Origin: Massilia sp. YIM B02769
GTDB taxonomy: Bacteria > Pseudomonadota > Gammaproteobacteria > Burkholderiales > Burkholderiaceae_D
Reading direction: 5' to 3'
Length of the DNA stretch: 64,000 bases
Assembly (NCBI RefSeq): GCF_030411995.1
Contig: NZ_JASNRC010000002.1
Location: forward strand, 372,001-436,000
A program made the position numbers and the translations under genes. Shown in pieces: positions 28,089 to 37,507 of the stretch. Positions within the stretch are counted from its first letter, which is position 1. Every line of letters starts with the position of its first letter. Under the pieces are notes generated by a model. That model searched no databases and was not told the DNA's origin. It saw only the letters and a list, made by a program, of their open reading frames with translations.

Positions 28089-30167
28089 ATGAACACCAGC
28101 AATCCCCTTCTCGATTTCTCGGGCCTGCCGCGTTTCGACCTGTTCCGTCCGGAACACGTCACGCCTGCCATCGAACAATTGATCGCAGAAGCCACCGAGG
28201 TCGTCGGCAAGCTCGAAGCGCCGTCGGATAACGTGACCTGGGACAACTTCGTCGTCCCGCTCGAGGAAGCGACCGAGCGTCTGGGCCGCGCCTGGGGCAT
28301 CGTGAACCACCTGAACCATGTGGCCGACACGCCGGAACTGCGCGCGACCTACAACGAGAACCAGCCGAAAGTCACCGAGTTCTGGACCACCCTGGGCCAG
28401 AATGAAGTGCTGTTCGACAAATACAAGGCGATCCGCGCCGGCGCCGAGTACGCCAATTTGTCGCCGGCGCGCAAACGCATCGTCGAGAACGCCCTGCGCG
28501 ACTTCCGCCTGGGCGGCGCCGAACTGCCGCAGGACAAGAAAGAACGCTTCGGCGACATCCAGGAACAGCACGCCGCCATCTCGACGCGCTTCTCGCAGAA
28601 CGTGCTGGATGCGACCAACGACTACAAATACGTGGTCGAGAACGAGGCTGAGCTGGCCGGCATCCCGGACGATGCGAAAGCCGCCGCCCGTGCCGCCGCC
28701 GAAGCAGAGGGCAAGAGCGGCTGGCAATTCACGCTGCACTTCCCTTCCTACTTCCCGGTCCTGCAATTCGCCGACAACCGGTCCTTGCGCGAAACGATCT
28801 ACCGCGCCAGCGCCACCAAGGCGTCGGACGCCGGCACCGTGTTCAGCGAACTCGAGAAATGGGACAACACCTCGAACATCGCCCAGCTGCTGAAGCTGCG
28901 CGACGAGGAAGCCAAGCTGCTGGATTACCGCAACTTCGCCGAAGTGTCGCTGGTGCCGAAGATGGCCGAGAGCCCCGAGCACGTGATCAGCTTCCTGGAA
29001 GACCTGGCGCGCCGCGCGCGTCCGTTCGCCGAGGAAGACCTGGCCGAACTGCGCGCCTTTGCCAAGGACGAGCTCGGCATCGAGGACATGCAAGCCTGGG
29101 ACGTGGCCTATGCCTCGGAAAAGCTGCGCGAGAAGCGCTACGCGTTCTCGGCCCAGGAAGTGAAGGAATACTTCCCCGAGCACAAGGTCATCGAAGGGCT
29201 GTTCAAGGTGGTGCAAAACCTGTTCTCGGTCACGATCAAGCCGGACGACGCCCCTGTGTGGCATCCGGACGTGCGCTTCTATCGCATCGAACGCGATGGC
29301 GAGCTGGTCGGCCAGTTCTACTTCGATTTGTACGCGCGCGCCGGCAAGGGCCAGGGCGCCTGGATGGACGATGCGCGCGGACGCCGCATGACGACCGGCG
29401 GCATCCTGCAAACGCCGGTGGCCTACCTCACCTGCAACTTCACGCCGCCGGCCACCGTCGACGGCAAGCTGCAGCCTTCGCTGTTCACGCACGATGAGGT
29501 GACGACCCTGTTCCACGAATTCGGCCACGGCCTGCACCACATGCTGACCGAAGTCGAGGAATTGTCGGTGTCGGGCATCTCGGGCGTGGAATGGGATGCG
29601 GTCGAGCTGCCGTCGCAGTTCATGGAAAACTTCTGCTGGGAGTGGGATGTGCTGCAAGGCATGACCGCCCACGTGAAGACCGGCGAACCGCTGCCGCGTG
29701 CGCTGTACGACAAGATGCTGGCCGCGAAAAACTTCCAGTCGGGCATGCAGACCCTGCGCCAGGTGGAATTCTCGCTGATCGACATGCACTTGCACTACGA
29801 CTTCGATCCGAACAGCCAGCAGACCGTGCAGCAGTTGATCGACGACGTGCGCCAGAAGTTCTCGGTGATGATTCCGCCGTCGTTCAACCGCTTCCAGCAT
29901 TCGTTCGGGCACATCTTTGCGGGTGGCTACGCCGCCGGGTACTACAGCTACAAGTGGGCCGAGGTGTTGTCGGCGGATGCGTACGCGGCCTTCGAAGAGG
30001 CGGTCGAGGCCGGCGGTGGCGAGATCTCGGTGGAGACCGGGCGCCGCTTCCAGCGCGAGATTTTGGCGGTGGGCGGCTCGCGTCCGGCGCTGGAGTCGTT
30101 CAAGGCATTCCGGGGGCGGGAGCCGTCGATCGATGCCTTGCTGCGTCACAATGGCATGAACGCCTAA
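28089..30167 (+). CDS. prlC: Oligopeptidase A (M3 zinc metallopeptidase)
   Basis: 692-residue cytosolic endopeptidase that degrades oligopeptides and cleaved signal peptides. The zinc site HEFGH spans residues 476-480 (FHEFGHGLHHML), with the third ligand in SGVEWDAVELPSQFMENF. N-terminal NPLLDFSGLPRFDLFRPEHV and C-terminal FGHIFAGGYAAGYYSYKWAE are family hallmarks. ATG 28089 follows a GGAGGAAGG site. An ATG at 28068 overlapping the folD stop would add seven residues but would lie upstream of that site. It is probably co-transcribed with folD. Confidence 0.96.
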   Translation: MNTSNPLLDFSGLPRFDLFRPEHVTPAIEQLIAEATEVVGKLEAPSDNVTWDNFVVPLEEATERLGRAWGIVNHLNHVADTPELRATYNENQPKVTEFWTTLGQNEVLFDKYKAIRAGAEYANLSPARKRIVENALRDFRLGGAELPQDKKERFGDIQEQHAAISTRFSQNVLDATNDYKYVVENEAELAGIPDDAKAAARAAAEAEGKSGWQFTLHFPSYFPVLQFADNRSLRETIYRASATKASDAGTVFSELEKWDNTSNIAQLLKLRDEEAKLLDYRNFAEVSLVPKMAESPEHVISFLEDLARRARPFAEEDLAELRAFAKDELGIEDMQAWDVAYASEKLREKRYAFSAQEVKEYFPEHKVIEGLFKVVQNLFSVTIKPDDAPVWHPDVRFYRIERDGELVGQFYFDLYARAGKGQGAWMDDARGRRMTTGGILQTPVAYLTCNFTPPATVDGKLQPSLFTHDEVTTLFHEFGHGLHHMLTEVEELSVSGISGVEWDAVELPSQFMENFCWEWDVLQGMTAHVKTGEPLPRALYDKMLAAKNFQSGMQTLRQVEFSLIDMHLHYDFDPNSQQTVQQLIDDVRQKFSVMIPPSFNRFQHSFGHIFAGGYAAGYYSYKWAEVLSADAYAAFEEAVEAGGGEISVETGRRFQREILAVGGSRPALESFKAFRGREPSIDALLRHNGMNA

Positions 30168-30185
30168 GAAGCACTCCAGCGCATC

Positions 30186-30399
30186 CCGTACGGTGGGCAC
30201 TCCGTGCCCACGCGAATGCCTGCATGGTGTTGGCGCTGATCGATCATGCGACGGCGAAATATCGCCAACGTATCAAATGATCATTTGGAAACGCCAGCTC
30301 ATAGCGGGATGTTCGATTCAAAATCTGCCAACACTGTGCGCAATTCCGCGTGGGCACTTCGTGTTTGAGGCCCCCGGCCTCAAACACCCCACCGTACGG
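30186..30399. repeat. CCGTACGG-ended palindromic intergenic element, copy 3
   Basis: 214 bp. The left end is CCGTACGGTGGGCACTCCGTGCCCACGCG. The right end carries the GTTTGAGGC...GCCTCAAAC hairpin and CCCCACCGTACGG. The centre is unrelated to copy 1. It fills most of the 310-bp gap between prlC and holC. Confidence 0.9.
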
Positions 30400-30477
30400 G
30401 ACATTTTGCCGACCCTTCGCCTTTCTCGATCGACGCAAACTCACCATCCCCTGCTGCGCCGGTTTACAATCCCATCC

Positions 30478-30903
30478 ATGACCCGGATCGACTTCCACAC
30501 CAACATCCCCGACAAGCTGATCTATGCCTGCCGCCTGGCGCGCAAGGCCTGGTCGACGCGCGCCAAGGTCGTGCTGCTCGCCGAAGACGCAGCCCAGGCC
30601 GCCGCCCTGAACGACGCGCTGTGGACGCTGTCGGAGACGGATTTCATCCCCCACGTGCTGGCCGGCGACCCGCTCGCCGCCGAGACCCCGATCATCGTCA
30701 CCGACCGCGAAGACGTCGACCTGCCGCACCACGAAATGCTGGTCAACCTCACGCGCCGCACGCCGGCCACGTTTGCCGAGTTTGCCCGCGTGTTCGAGAT
30801 CATCTCGACTGACGAGGCGGACGCGGCAGCCGGCCGCCAGCGCTACGTTGCCTACAAGAAGCAGTCCTACCCGCTGACCCACTTCGTCGCCAACCAATCA
30901 TGA
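30478..30903 (+). CDS. holC: DNA polymerase III chi subunit
   Basis: 141-residue clamp-loader accessory protein that contacts SSB. It begins MTRIDFHTNIPDKLIYACRL, and WSTRAKVVLLAEDAAQAAALNDALW, ETDFIPHVL and the C-terminal RYVAYKKQSYPLTHF fit HolC. The start at 30478 gives the normal family length; the longer frame reads out of the repeat. The TGA overlaps the ATG of the next gene (30900-30903). Confidence 0.93.
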   Translation: MTRIDFHTNIPDKLIYACRLARKAWSTRAKVVLLAEDAAQAAALNDALWTLSETDFIPHVLAGDPLAAETPIIVTDREDVDLPHHEMLVNLTRRTPATFAEFARVFEIISTDEADAAAGRQRYVAYKKQSYPLTHFVANQS

Positions 30904-31400
30904 ACAAGAATCCAGCCTTCGATAGCAGCATTCCCGTGTTGACTGAAGTTGTGCTGGAGCCGTTCGTACTGGATCCGGTGCCGCCAGCCAGGCCTGAACC
31001 CGCGCCCGAGGAACCGGCCGTCGAGGCGGCGCCGATTCCCGCGCTGGAGCCGGCGGCCGATGCGGCGCCGGCGGAAACGGAACCGGTGTTCGAACCCGAG
31101 CCGGCAGCCGAGCCCGCACCGCTTGCCGAGTCGATTCCGCAGGCAGCGCCGATGCCCGCCTCGGAGACCACGCCGGAGCCGGCTGCCGAGGCCGCTCCAG
31201 CGCCCGCTGCCGAACCCGACTGGGACGAACTCGAACGCCGCATCGCCGAACGCGTGCTGCAGCAGCTGCAAACCCAGATCGACGCCATCGTCCGCACCGC
31301 CTTGTCCTCGGCCAACGACCAGATCCAGCAAGGCGTGCGCCAGGCTGTCGAGCAGGTCGTCGCCCAGCAGGTCGCCTCCGTCCAGTTCGGCCGTTCGTAG
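30900..31400 (+). CDS. Acidic Ala/Pro/Glu-rich protein coupled to holC
   Basis: 166 residues. About residues 20-100 are low-complexity Pro/Ala/Glu repeats (EPAPEEPAVEAAP and similar), probably disordered. The last 60 residues form a predicted amphipathic helix (WDELERRIAERVLQQLQTQI, then QQGVRQAVEQVVAQQ). Translation is coupled to holC by ATGA. The stop TAG is supplied by the first bases of the GTAGGGTGGG repeat, so the original C-terminus may have been changed by insertion. Function unknown. Confidence 0.7.
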   Translation: MNKNPAFDSSIPVLTEVVLEPFVLDPVPPARPEPAPEEPAVEAAPIPALEPAADAAPAETEPVFEPEPAAEPAPLAESIPQAAPMPASETTPEPAAEAAPAPAAEPDWDELERRIAERVLQQLQTQIDAIVRTALSSANDQIQQGVRQAVEQVVAQQVASVQFGRS

Positions 31401-31475
31401 GGTGGGTACTCGTACCCACCGGTGCGGTTCGAATAAATAAGCATCCTGCTGGTGGGTTCGAGAACCCACCCTACG
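31396..31475. repeat. Short GTAGGGTGGGT palindromic element
   Basis: 80 bp. The left part is CGTAGGGTGGGTACTCGTACCCACC and the right part GGTGGGTTCGAGAACCCACCCTACG, each a hairpin, inverted with respect to each other around an AT-rich centre. Its first bases overlap the stop codon of the preceding gene (TAG at 31398). Confidence 0.85.
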
Positions 31476-31661
31476 CGCCCATTCAGGGCAGACACGCCAT
31501 CTTTTTGCGCACCGCGTTCCTCCCCCGCCCCACCGCCGGGCAGCCCCTCTTTATTGCTTTCCCAAGCCTGTAAATTGTTGTACCTTTTGCTCTGCATTTA
31601 TCCAAAACAGGCGCATGCTGGCGGTTCGCACGCTGACGCCAATCCACCTATCGGAGACCGT

Positions 31662-32798
31662 ATGACCACGAAGTGCATTCCGTTTGCCGTCGCGTTGCTG
31701 GTTGCCGGGAGCGCCAGCGCCCAGCAGGTTGTGAAGATCGGCCACGTCAGCCCGACCTCGGGTCCGGTGTCCCACCTCGGCAAGGACATGGAAAACGCCG
31801 CGCGCATGGCGGTCGAGGAACTGAATGCCAAGAACATCGTCATCAACGGCCAGAAGATCACCTTCCAGCTGGTGGCCGAGGACGACGCCTCCGATCCGAA
31901 GCAAGGCACGGCCGTGGCCCAGAAGCTGGTCGACGCCAAGGTGAAAGGCGTGATCGGGCACCTGGCGTCTGGCACCTCGATTCCGGCTTCGAAGATCTAC
32001 AACGACGCGGGGATTCCGCAGATTTCGCCGGCCTCCACGTCGCCGCTGTACACGCGCCAGCGCTATGCCGGCGCCTTCCGCGTGGTGGCCGACGATGCCA
32101 AACTGGGCGGCACGCTGGCGCGCTATGCGGTCGATACGCTGAAGGCGAAGAACATCGCCGTCATCGACGACCGCACCACCTATGGCCAGGGAGTGGCCTC
32201 GGAGTTCGCGAAGAACGCCAGGGGCACCGGCGTGAAAATCGTCGGCAAGGAATTCACCAGCGCCACCGCCACCGACTACACGGCGATCCTGACCTCGATC
32301 CGCGCCAAGAAGCCCGACTTGATCTTCTTCGGCGGCATGGACGCGGTGGCGGGACCGATGCTCAAGCAGATGAAGAACCTGGGCATCACCGCGAAATTCA
32401 TGGGCGGCGACGGCATCTGCACCGATGCCCTGGGCCGGCTGGCAGGCGACGCGGTTGGCGCCGAAGGCAAGGTGATCTGCGCCGAAGCCGGCGGCGTGAC
32501 CGGCGCCGCGCAGGAAAAGAACATGACCGACTTCCGCGCCCGCTTCAGGCAGAAGACCGGGCAGGACGTGCAGCTGTATGCGCCGTATGTGTACGACGCG
32601 GTGATGGTGATGGCGACCGCCATGCAGAATGCGAAGTCGGTCGAGCCGTCGAAGTATTTGCCGGAGCTGAAGAAGATCAGCTACAAGGGCGTGACGGGGG
32701 ATATCAAGTTCGACAGCAAGGGCGATATCGAGAATGGGGCGCTGACCTTGTTCACGTATCAGGGTGGGAAGAAGAGCAAGCTGGATGTGATTCGTTGA
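31662..32798 (+). CDS. Branched-chain amino acid-type ABC substrate-binding protein
   Basis: 378-residue periplasmic binding protein of the LivJ/LivK fold: signal peptide (MTTKCIPFAVALLVAGSASA), then VVKIGHVSPTSGPVSHLGKD, AAVEELN-type segment, GVIGHLASGTSIPASKIYND and LYAPYVYDAVMVMATAM. It probably binds Leu/Ile/Val or a related ligand. No permease or ATPase genes are adjacent, so it is an orphan that must work with a Liv system elsewhere. A CGGAGA site precedes ATG 31662. Confidence 0.92.
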   Translation: MTTKCIPFAVALLVAGSASAQQVVKIGHVSPTSGPVSHLGKDMENAARMAVEELNAKNIVINGQKITFQLVAEDDASDPKQGTAVAQKLVDAKVKGVIGHLASGTSIPASKIYNDAGIPQISPASTSPLYTRQRYAGAFRVVADDAKLGGTLARYAVDTLKAKNIAVIDDRTTYGQGVASEFAKNARGTGVKIVGKEFTSATATDYTAILTSIRAKKPDLIFFGGMDAVAGPMLKQMKNLGITAKFMGGDGICTDALGRLAGDAVGAEGKVICAEAGGVTGAAQEKNMTDFRARFRQKTGQDVQLYAPYVYDAVMVMATAMQNAKSVEPSKYLPELKKISYKGVTGDIKFDSKGDIENGALTLFTYQGGKKSKLDVIR

Positions 32799-32851
32799 TC
32801 AAAGCCGTTACCCGTCGAATGGTCGGCCTTGCACCGGACTCGTACATTCAA

Positions 32852-33058
32852 CCGTACGGTGGGCACTCCGTGCCCACGCGGTTACGTGCGACTCCGTTCT
32901 ACGTTGGCGGTGGCGTTTCGCTCGCGGAGTGTGCAAGAGGCCCGCGGCTTCGGCTTGGGGTTACGAGCGACATATCGCCGCAGGCGGTGCAAGGATGAGC
33001 ACGTAACCGCGTGGGCACTTCGTGTTTGAGGCCCCGCCTCAAACACCCCACCGTACGG
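32852..33058. repeat. CCGTACGG-ended palindromic intergenic element, copy 4
   Basis: 207 bp between the convergent Liv-type and cytochrome genes. Left end CCGTACGGTGGGCACTCCGTGCCCACGCGG; right end with GTTTGAGGC..GCCTCAAAC and CCCCACCGTACGG. The inner part includes GTTTCGCTCGCGGAG and GGTGCAAGGATGAGCACGT, shared with copies 1 and 5. Confidence 0.9.
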
Positions 33059-33102
33059 GTCGAGCCAACAATTTTGACGACGGCCCGATAACTCATCGGA
33101 CG

Positions 33103-33134
33103 AAAAAAACGCGCCTGGCTCACGCCGGCGCGCT
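33103..33134 (-). terminator. Rho-independent terminator after the cytochrome gene
   Basis: On the minus strand GCGCGCCGGCG...CAGGCGCG is followed by seven T residues (33109-33103). It lies about 20 bp beyond the cytochrome stop. Confidence 0.7.
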
Positions 33135-33154
33135 TCATCGCGATGCTTCTGAAA

Positions 33155-33463
33155 TTACTTGGTCGCCAACACCCACTTCACCAGGCTGCGCGCTTCCGCT
33201 TCGCTCACCTGCGGGTTAGCCGGCATCGGCACCGGGCCCCATGCGCCCGAGCCGCCCTTCATGACCTTGGCCACCAGCTTGTCTTCGGCGCCCTTCTGGC
33301 CGGCGTATTTCGCGGCCACGTCCTTGTAGGCCGGACCCACCAGCTTGGTTGCCGCGGCGTGGCAAGCCATGCAGTTCTTCGCTTTCGCCAGGTCGGCTTG
33401 CGCGAACGCGCTCGAGGATGCGAGGGCCGACAACACTACGCACAACATCAGGGACCGTTTCAT
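33155..33463 (-). CDS. Periplasmic class I cytochrome c (c551/c552-like)
   Basis: 102 residues: signal peptide (MKRSLMLCVVLSALASSSAFA), haem-binding CMACH (Cys31, Cys34, His35), PAYKDVAAKYAGQ, and the axial Met80 in GPVPMPANP. This is a standard small electron carrier. No oxidase or reductase gene is adjacent, so its partner is unknown. Confidence 0.94.
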   Translation of the reverse strand: MKRSLMLCVVLSALASSSAFAQADLAKAKNCMACHAAATKLVGPAYKDVAAKYAGQKGAEDKLVAKVMKGGSGAWGPVPMPANPQVSEAEARSLVKWVLATK

Positions 33464-33640
33464 CTAGGACTCTCCATGGTTAATGCCCGCATTTTACCGC
33501 GTTTCCCAGCGGGGATAAGTCATCGTCACACTCTGTAACGACGCTTACGTTTTGAGGGAGGCGTTTCCGCCACACCCGATTATTTTGCCACAGAGCACTG
33601 AAAACGCTTGTAAGATGGCCGCATTCCGGAGGAACCCGCC

Positions 33641-33865
33641 ATGCCACTGATCCTGTTGATTCTTGCTCTCGTCGTCCTGCGCTTCTTCGACGTCTGGCGC
33701 TTTGCCGAGCTGTCCTGGTGGTGGATCGTCGGCCTGATGGTGTTCGCCTTCATCTGGTTCGAGTACATCGAAAAGATGCTCGGCTGGGACAAGAAGAAAG
33801 CCCACGACGAAGACGAAAAGCGCCGCCAGGCACGCGTGAAGAAGTCCTTCGACAAGCGCAAATAA
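33641..33865 (+). CDS. Small Trp-rich membrane protein (TIGR04438 type)
   Basis: 74 residues: two hydrophobic helices (PLILLILALVVLRFF and LSWWWIVGLMVFAFIWF) and a highly charged tail (KKKAHDEDEKRRQARVKK). This matches the TIGR04438 small Trp-rich proteins restricted to Burkholderiales relatives; function unknown. A CCGGAGG-like site precedes the ATG. Confidence 0.88.
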   Translation: MPLILLILALVVLRFFDVWRFAELSWWWIVGLMVFAFIWFEYIEKMLGWDKKKAHDEDEKRRQARVKKSFDKRK

Positions 33866-33868
33866 CAA

Positions 33869-33886
33869 CCGGGGAATCGTCCCCGG
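33869..33886. terminator. Hairpin between convergent genes (weak terminator)
   Basis: A perfect 7-bp stem CCGGGGA / TCCCCGG with an ATCG tetraloop lies between the Trp-rich gene and ilvD. There is no T tract, so it is a weak or rho-assisted terminator at best. Confidence 0.4.
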
Positions 33887-33898
33887 CCGTCGTTCACA

Positions 33899-35584
33899 TC
33901 AACCTGTTACCGCGCCCTTGCTCGCACTCGATGCCAGTTTGGCAAACTTGGCCAGCACGCCACGCGTATAACGCGGCGCCGGCTGGGTCCACGCGGCGCG
34001 GCGGCGCGCGATCTCGTCGTCCGGCACGTTCAGCTGGATCAGCAACTGGTTCGCATCGATCGTCACCGAATCGCCTTCCCGCACCAGCGCGATCGTCCCG
34101 CCCTCGAAGGCTTCCGGCGACACGTGGCCGACCACCATGCCCCAGGTGCCGCCAGAGAAGCGTCCATCGGTAATCAGGCCGACCGATTCGCCCAGCCCCT
34201 TGCCGATCAGCGCCCCGGTCGGCGCCAGCATTTCCGGCATGCCCGGGCCGCCTTTCGGGCCGAGGTAGCGCAGCACCAGCACGTCGCCGGCATTGATCTG
34301 GTCGCCGAGGATGGCGTCCATTGCAGAATACTCGTCGTCGAACACGCGCGCCGGGCCGGTAATCGCCGGGTTTTTCAGGCCGGTGATCTTCGCCACTGCC
34401 CCTTCCGGCGACAGATTGCCCTTCAAGATGGCCAGGTGGCCCTGGGCGTACAGCGCCTGATCGATCGTGCGGATTACGTCCTGGTCGGCGCGCGGGACGG
34501 ATGGCACCTCGGCCAGTTCCTCGGCCAGGGTGCGGCCGGTGATGGTAATGCAGTCGCCGTGCATCAACCCGGCGTCGAGCAGCAGCTTCATCACCTGCGG
34601 CACGCCGCCCGCCTTGTGCAGGTCGGTCGCCACATACTGGCCGGATGGCTTCAGGTTGCAGATCACCGGCACCTTGCGGCGCACGCGCTCGAAATCGTCC
34701 AGCGTCCATTCGACGTCGGCGGCGTGGGCAATGGCGAGGTAGTGCAGCACGGCGTTGGTCGAGCCGCCGGTGGCCATGATCAGCGACACCGCGTTCTCGA
34801 TCGACTTGCGGGTGATGATGTCGCGCGGCTTCAGGTCGCGCTTCACGGCTTCCACCAGCACGCGCGCCGATTCGGCCGCCGAGCCGACCTTTTCGTCGTC
34901 CGGGTTCGCCATCGTCGACGAATACATCAGCGACATGCCCAGCGCCTCGAACGAGGACGACATGGTGTTGGCCGTGTACATGCCGCCGCAGGAACCGGAC
35001 GACGGGCAGGCGTTGGTCTCGATGCCCTCGAAGTCTTCCTGCTTCATGCGCCCGGCCGTGAATTCGCCCACCGCCTCGAACACCGACACAATCGTCAGGT
35101 CCTTCCCCTTCCAGTTGCCCGGCTTGATCGTGCCGCCGTAGACATAGATGCCCGGGACGTTGGCGCGGGCCAGTGCGATCATCCCGCCCGGCATGTTCTT
35201 GTCGCAGCCGCCGATGACGACCACGCCATCCATCCACTGGCCATTCACGCAGGTTTCGATACAGTCGGCGATCACCTCGCGCGAAATCAGCGAGAACTTC
35301 ATGCCTTCGGTGCCCATCGACATGCCGTCGGAGATGGTCGGGGTGCCGAACACCTGCGGATTGCCGCCGGCTTCCTTCACCGCGCCAATCGCCACGTCGG
35401 CCAGCTTTTGCAGGCCCGAGTTGCAGGGCGTGATGGTGGAATGGCCGTTGGCGATGCCGATCATCGGCTTGTCGAAATCGTCCTTTTGATAGCCCATCGC
35501 GTAGTACATCGAACGGTTCGGCGCGCGGGCCACGCCTTCGGTGATATTGCTGGATCGGCGGTTGTAGCGCGGTGGGTTGGCCAT
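33899..35584 (-). CDS. ilvD: Dihydroxy-acid dehydratase
   Basis: 561-residue iron-sulfur enzyme of branched-chain amino acid biosynthesis, forming 2-keto acids from dihydroxy acids. Cluster-ligand cysteines are in [17 protein letters not shown] and [33 protein letters not shown] is the C-terminal signature. The start at 35584 follows AAGGAG, giving [13 protein letters not shown] as in homologues; the 29-residue extension is rejected. It is divergent from a LysR gene, with a T-N11-A palindrome between. Confidence 0.96.
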   Translation of the reverse strand: MANPPRYNRRSSNITEGVARAPNRSMYYAMGYQKDDFDKPMIGIANGHSTITPCNSGLQKLADVAIGAVKEAGGNPQVFGTPTISDGMSMGTEGMKFSLISREVIADCIETCVNGQWMDGVVVIGGCDKNMPGGMIALARANVPGIYVYGGTIKPGNWKGKDLTIVSVFEAVGEFTAGRMKQEDFEGIETNACPSSGSCGGMYTANTMSSSFEALGMSLMYSSTMANPDDEKVGSAAESARVLVEAVKRDLKPRDIITRKSIENAVSLIMATGGSTNAVLHYLAIAHAADVEWTLDDFERVRRKVPVICNLKPSGQYVATDLHKAGGVPQVMKLLLDAGLMHGDCITITGRTLAEELAEVPSVPRADQDVIRTIDQALYAQGHLAILKGNLSPEGAVAKITGLKNPAITGPARVFDDEYSAMDAILGDQINAGDVLVLRYLGPKGGPGMPEMLAPTGALIGKGLGESVGLITDGRFSGGTWGMVVGHVSPEAFEGGTIALVREGDSVTIDANQLLIQLNVPDDEIARRRAAWTQPAPRYTRGVLAKFAKLASSASKGAVTG

Positions 35585-35661
35585 GGCAAGACTCCTTGAA
35601 AACAGTCTCGAGAGAATGCCTTGCGCACCACGGGGCGTCAAATATAAGATTTGCCGGGCTG

Positions 35662-35680
35662 TGATATGCAAAACGTATCA
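35662..35680. promoter_or_regulatory. Candidate LysR-type binding site
   Basis: TGATA - 9 nt - TATCA, an interrupted palindrome containing the T-N11-A core, lies in the 127-bp ilvD/lysR gap, 32 bp before the lysR start and 78 bp before the ilvD start. Position and symmetry fit autoregulation and control of ilvD. Not proven. Confidence 0.45.
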
Positions 35681-35711
35681 GTCATAGTCAAAACCATGGA
35701 AATACATATCG

Positions 35712-36602
35712 ATGAACCTTGAACTGCGCCAGCTGCGCTATTTCGTCACCGTGGCCGAAGAGCTGCATTTCGGCCGTGCCGCCCAGCGCCTGCACATGAC
35801 CCAGCCGCCGTTGTCGCAAACGATTGCCGCGCTGGAGGACACGCTGGGCGCGCCGCTGTTCCTGCGCACCCGCCGCCAGGTCGAGCTCACGCCGGCCGGC
35901 GCCGCCCTGCTGCCCGAAGCGCGCCGCCTGCTGGAGCAAGCCGCCGCCATGCCGGAACTGGTGCGCCGCGCCGCCGCCGGCGAATCAGGGCGCCTGGCCC
36001 TGTCCTTCGTCACGCCGGCCGACTACAGCGTGCTGCCGCCCCTGCTGCGCGACTACAGCACGGCGTTTCCGAAGGTCGAACTGGTGCTGCAGGAAGCGAC
36101 CACCGACGTGCAGATCGACGACCTGCTGCACGGCCGCATCGACGCCGGGCTCCTGATTCCGCCGCTGCCCGACAAGGCGCAGGCGCTGCTCGACTATGCC
36201 AGCGTGCTGGAAGAACCGCTGGTGCTGTGCGCGCCCACCGGCCTGCTGCCGGCGGACGGCGGGCCGGTCGACCTGCGCGCCCTGCCCCATCTGCCATTAA
36301 TCATTTTCCCGCGCAAAAGTGCGCCGGCCCTCTACGACGCCATCCTCAGCTGCTTCCACGACGCCGGCATCACGCCATCGATCGGCCAGGAAGCGATCCA
36401 GATGCAGACCATCGTCAGCCTCGTGTCTGCGGGCATGGGCTTGGCACTTGTGCCACAATCCGTGTCGAACCTGCAGCGTCCCGGCGTAGAATACCGTGCC
36501 CTTGCCAATCCGACACCGCTGGTGGAACTCGGAGTGGCCTGGCGCCGCGACAATGCCTCGCCGGTGTTGCGGGGCTTTTTGGAATTACTGAGGAAAGAAT
36601 AA
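35712..36602 (+). CDS. LysR-family transcriptional regulator
   Basis: 296 residues. The N-terminal winged helix-turn-helix (LELRQLRYFVTVAEELHFGRAA, MTQPPLSQTIAALEDTLGA) is of the BenM/CatR-like group. A type-2 periplasmic-binding-fold effector domain follows, with ALVPQSVSNLQRPGV near the end. It is divergent from ilvD, so it may control it, but regulators of this group usually act on catabolic or transport genes and the effector is unknown. lgt follows 1 bp after the stop. Confidence 0.92.
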   Translation: MNLELRQLRYFVTVAEELHFGRAAQRLHMTQPPLSQTIAALEDTLGAPLFLRTRRQVELTPAGAALLPEARRLLEQAAAMPELVRRAAAGESGRLALSFVTPADYSVLPPLLRDYSTAFPKVELVLQEATTDVQIDDLLHGRIDAGLLIPPLPDKAQALLDYASVLEEPLVLCAPTGLLPADGGPVDLRALPHLPLIIFPRKSAPALYDAILSCFHDAGITPSIGQEAIQMQTIVSLVSAGMGLALVPQSVSNLQRPGVEYRALANPTPLVELGVAWRRDNASPVLRGFLELLRKE

Positions 36603-36603
36603 T

Positions 36604-37431
36604 ATGCTGGTACACCCGAATCCGGACCCGATCGCGTTTTCGGTCGGCCCCGTGGACATCCACTGGTACGGCCTGATGTACGTGCTTGCGTTCGCGATGT
36701 TCATCATCCTGGGACGCGTGCGCATCAAGCAGCCGCACATCGCCGCGCAGGGCTGGAAGCCGGAAGACCTGGACGACATGCTGTTCTACGGCATGCTCGG
36801 TGTCGTACTCGGCGGGCGCCTGGGCGAAGTGCTGTTCTACCAGCCAGGCTATTTCTTCGAAAACCCGCTGGAAATCTTCAAGGTCTGGAAGGGCGGCATG
36901 TCCTTCCACGGCGGCTTCCTGGGCGTGCTGATCGCGATGGCGCTGTGGGCCCGTAAATCGAAGCGCAACATCCTCGACGTCTACGACTTCATCGCGCCGA
37001 TGGTGCCGCTGGGTTACGCCGCTGGACGCCTGGGCAATTTCATCAACCATGAACTGCCGGGCCGCATCGCCGACCCCAGCCTGCCATGGGCGATGCTGTG
37101 GCCGAACCCGAACGGCATCGGCTTCCTGGATACCCCGCGCCACCCGTCGCCGCTGTACCAGATGCTGATCGACGGCATCCTGGTGTTCCTGATCCTGTGG
37201 CCGTTCGCACGCAAGGCGCGTCCGCGTTTGGCGGTGGGCGCGATGTTCACCCTGCTGTACGGCTGCGCGCGCTTCTTCACCGAATGGTTCCGCGTGCCGG
37301 ACTGGGAAACCACGGTCATGGGCCTGCCGATCACCTCGGGACAAGTGCTGTCGCTGCCGATGATCGTCGCGGCGCTGGTCATGCTGGCCTGGGCGTATTC
37401 GCGGGATGGGAAGCAACCGCTGCGGGCATAG
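36604..37431 (+). CDS. lgt: Prolipoprotein diacylglyceryl transferase
   Basis: 275-residue inner-membrane enzyme that transfers diacylglycerol from phosphatidylglycerol to lipobox cysteines. It has seven hydrophobic helices. The Lgt signature YAAGRLGNFINHELPGR lies in the centre, IHWYGLMYVLAF at the start and FFTEWFRVPDW later. It is close behind the LysR gene (ATG at 36604, overlapping its end region). It serves the many lipoproteins of the cell, several encoded in this window. Confidence 0.97.
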   Translation: MLVHPNPDPIAFSVGPVDIHWYGLMYVLAFAMFIILGRVRIKQPHIAAQGWKPEDLDDMLFYGMLGVVLGGRLGEVLFYQPGYFFENPLEIFKVWKGGMSFHGGFLGVLIAMALWARKSKRNILDVYDFIAPMVPLGYAAGRLGNFINHELPGRIADPSLPWAMLWPNPNGIGFLDTPRHPSPLYQMLIDGILVFLILWPFARKARPRLAVGAMFTLLYGCARFFTEWFRVPDWETTVMGLPITSGQVLSLPMIVAALVMLAWAYSRDGKQPLRA

Positions 37432-37441
37432 GACATAGGTG

Positions 37442-37465
37442 AAATCGGCGCTGCGGCGCCGATTT
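37442..37465 (+). terminator. Rho-independent terminator after lgt
   Basis: A perfect 10-bp stem AAATCGGCGC / GCGCCGATTT with a TGCG loop, followed by TT; 10 bp beyond the lgt stop. The A-run on the left means it can also act on the opposite strand. Confidence 0.9.
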
Positions 37466-37507
37466 TTCTGTGCGATATCCCGGGTGCCGTTCAATTGTTA
37501 GCGTATC

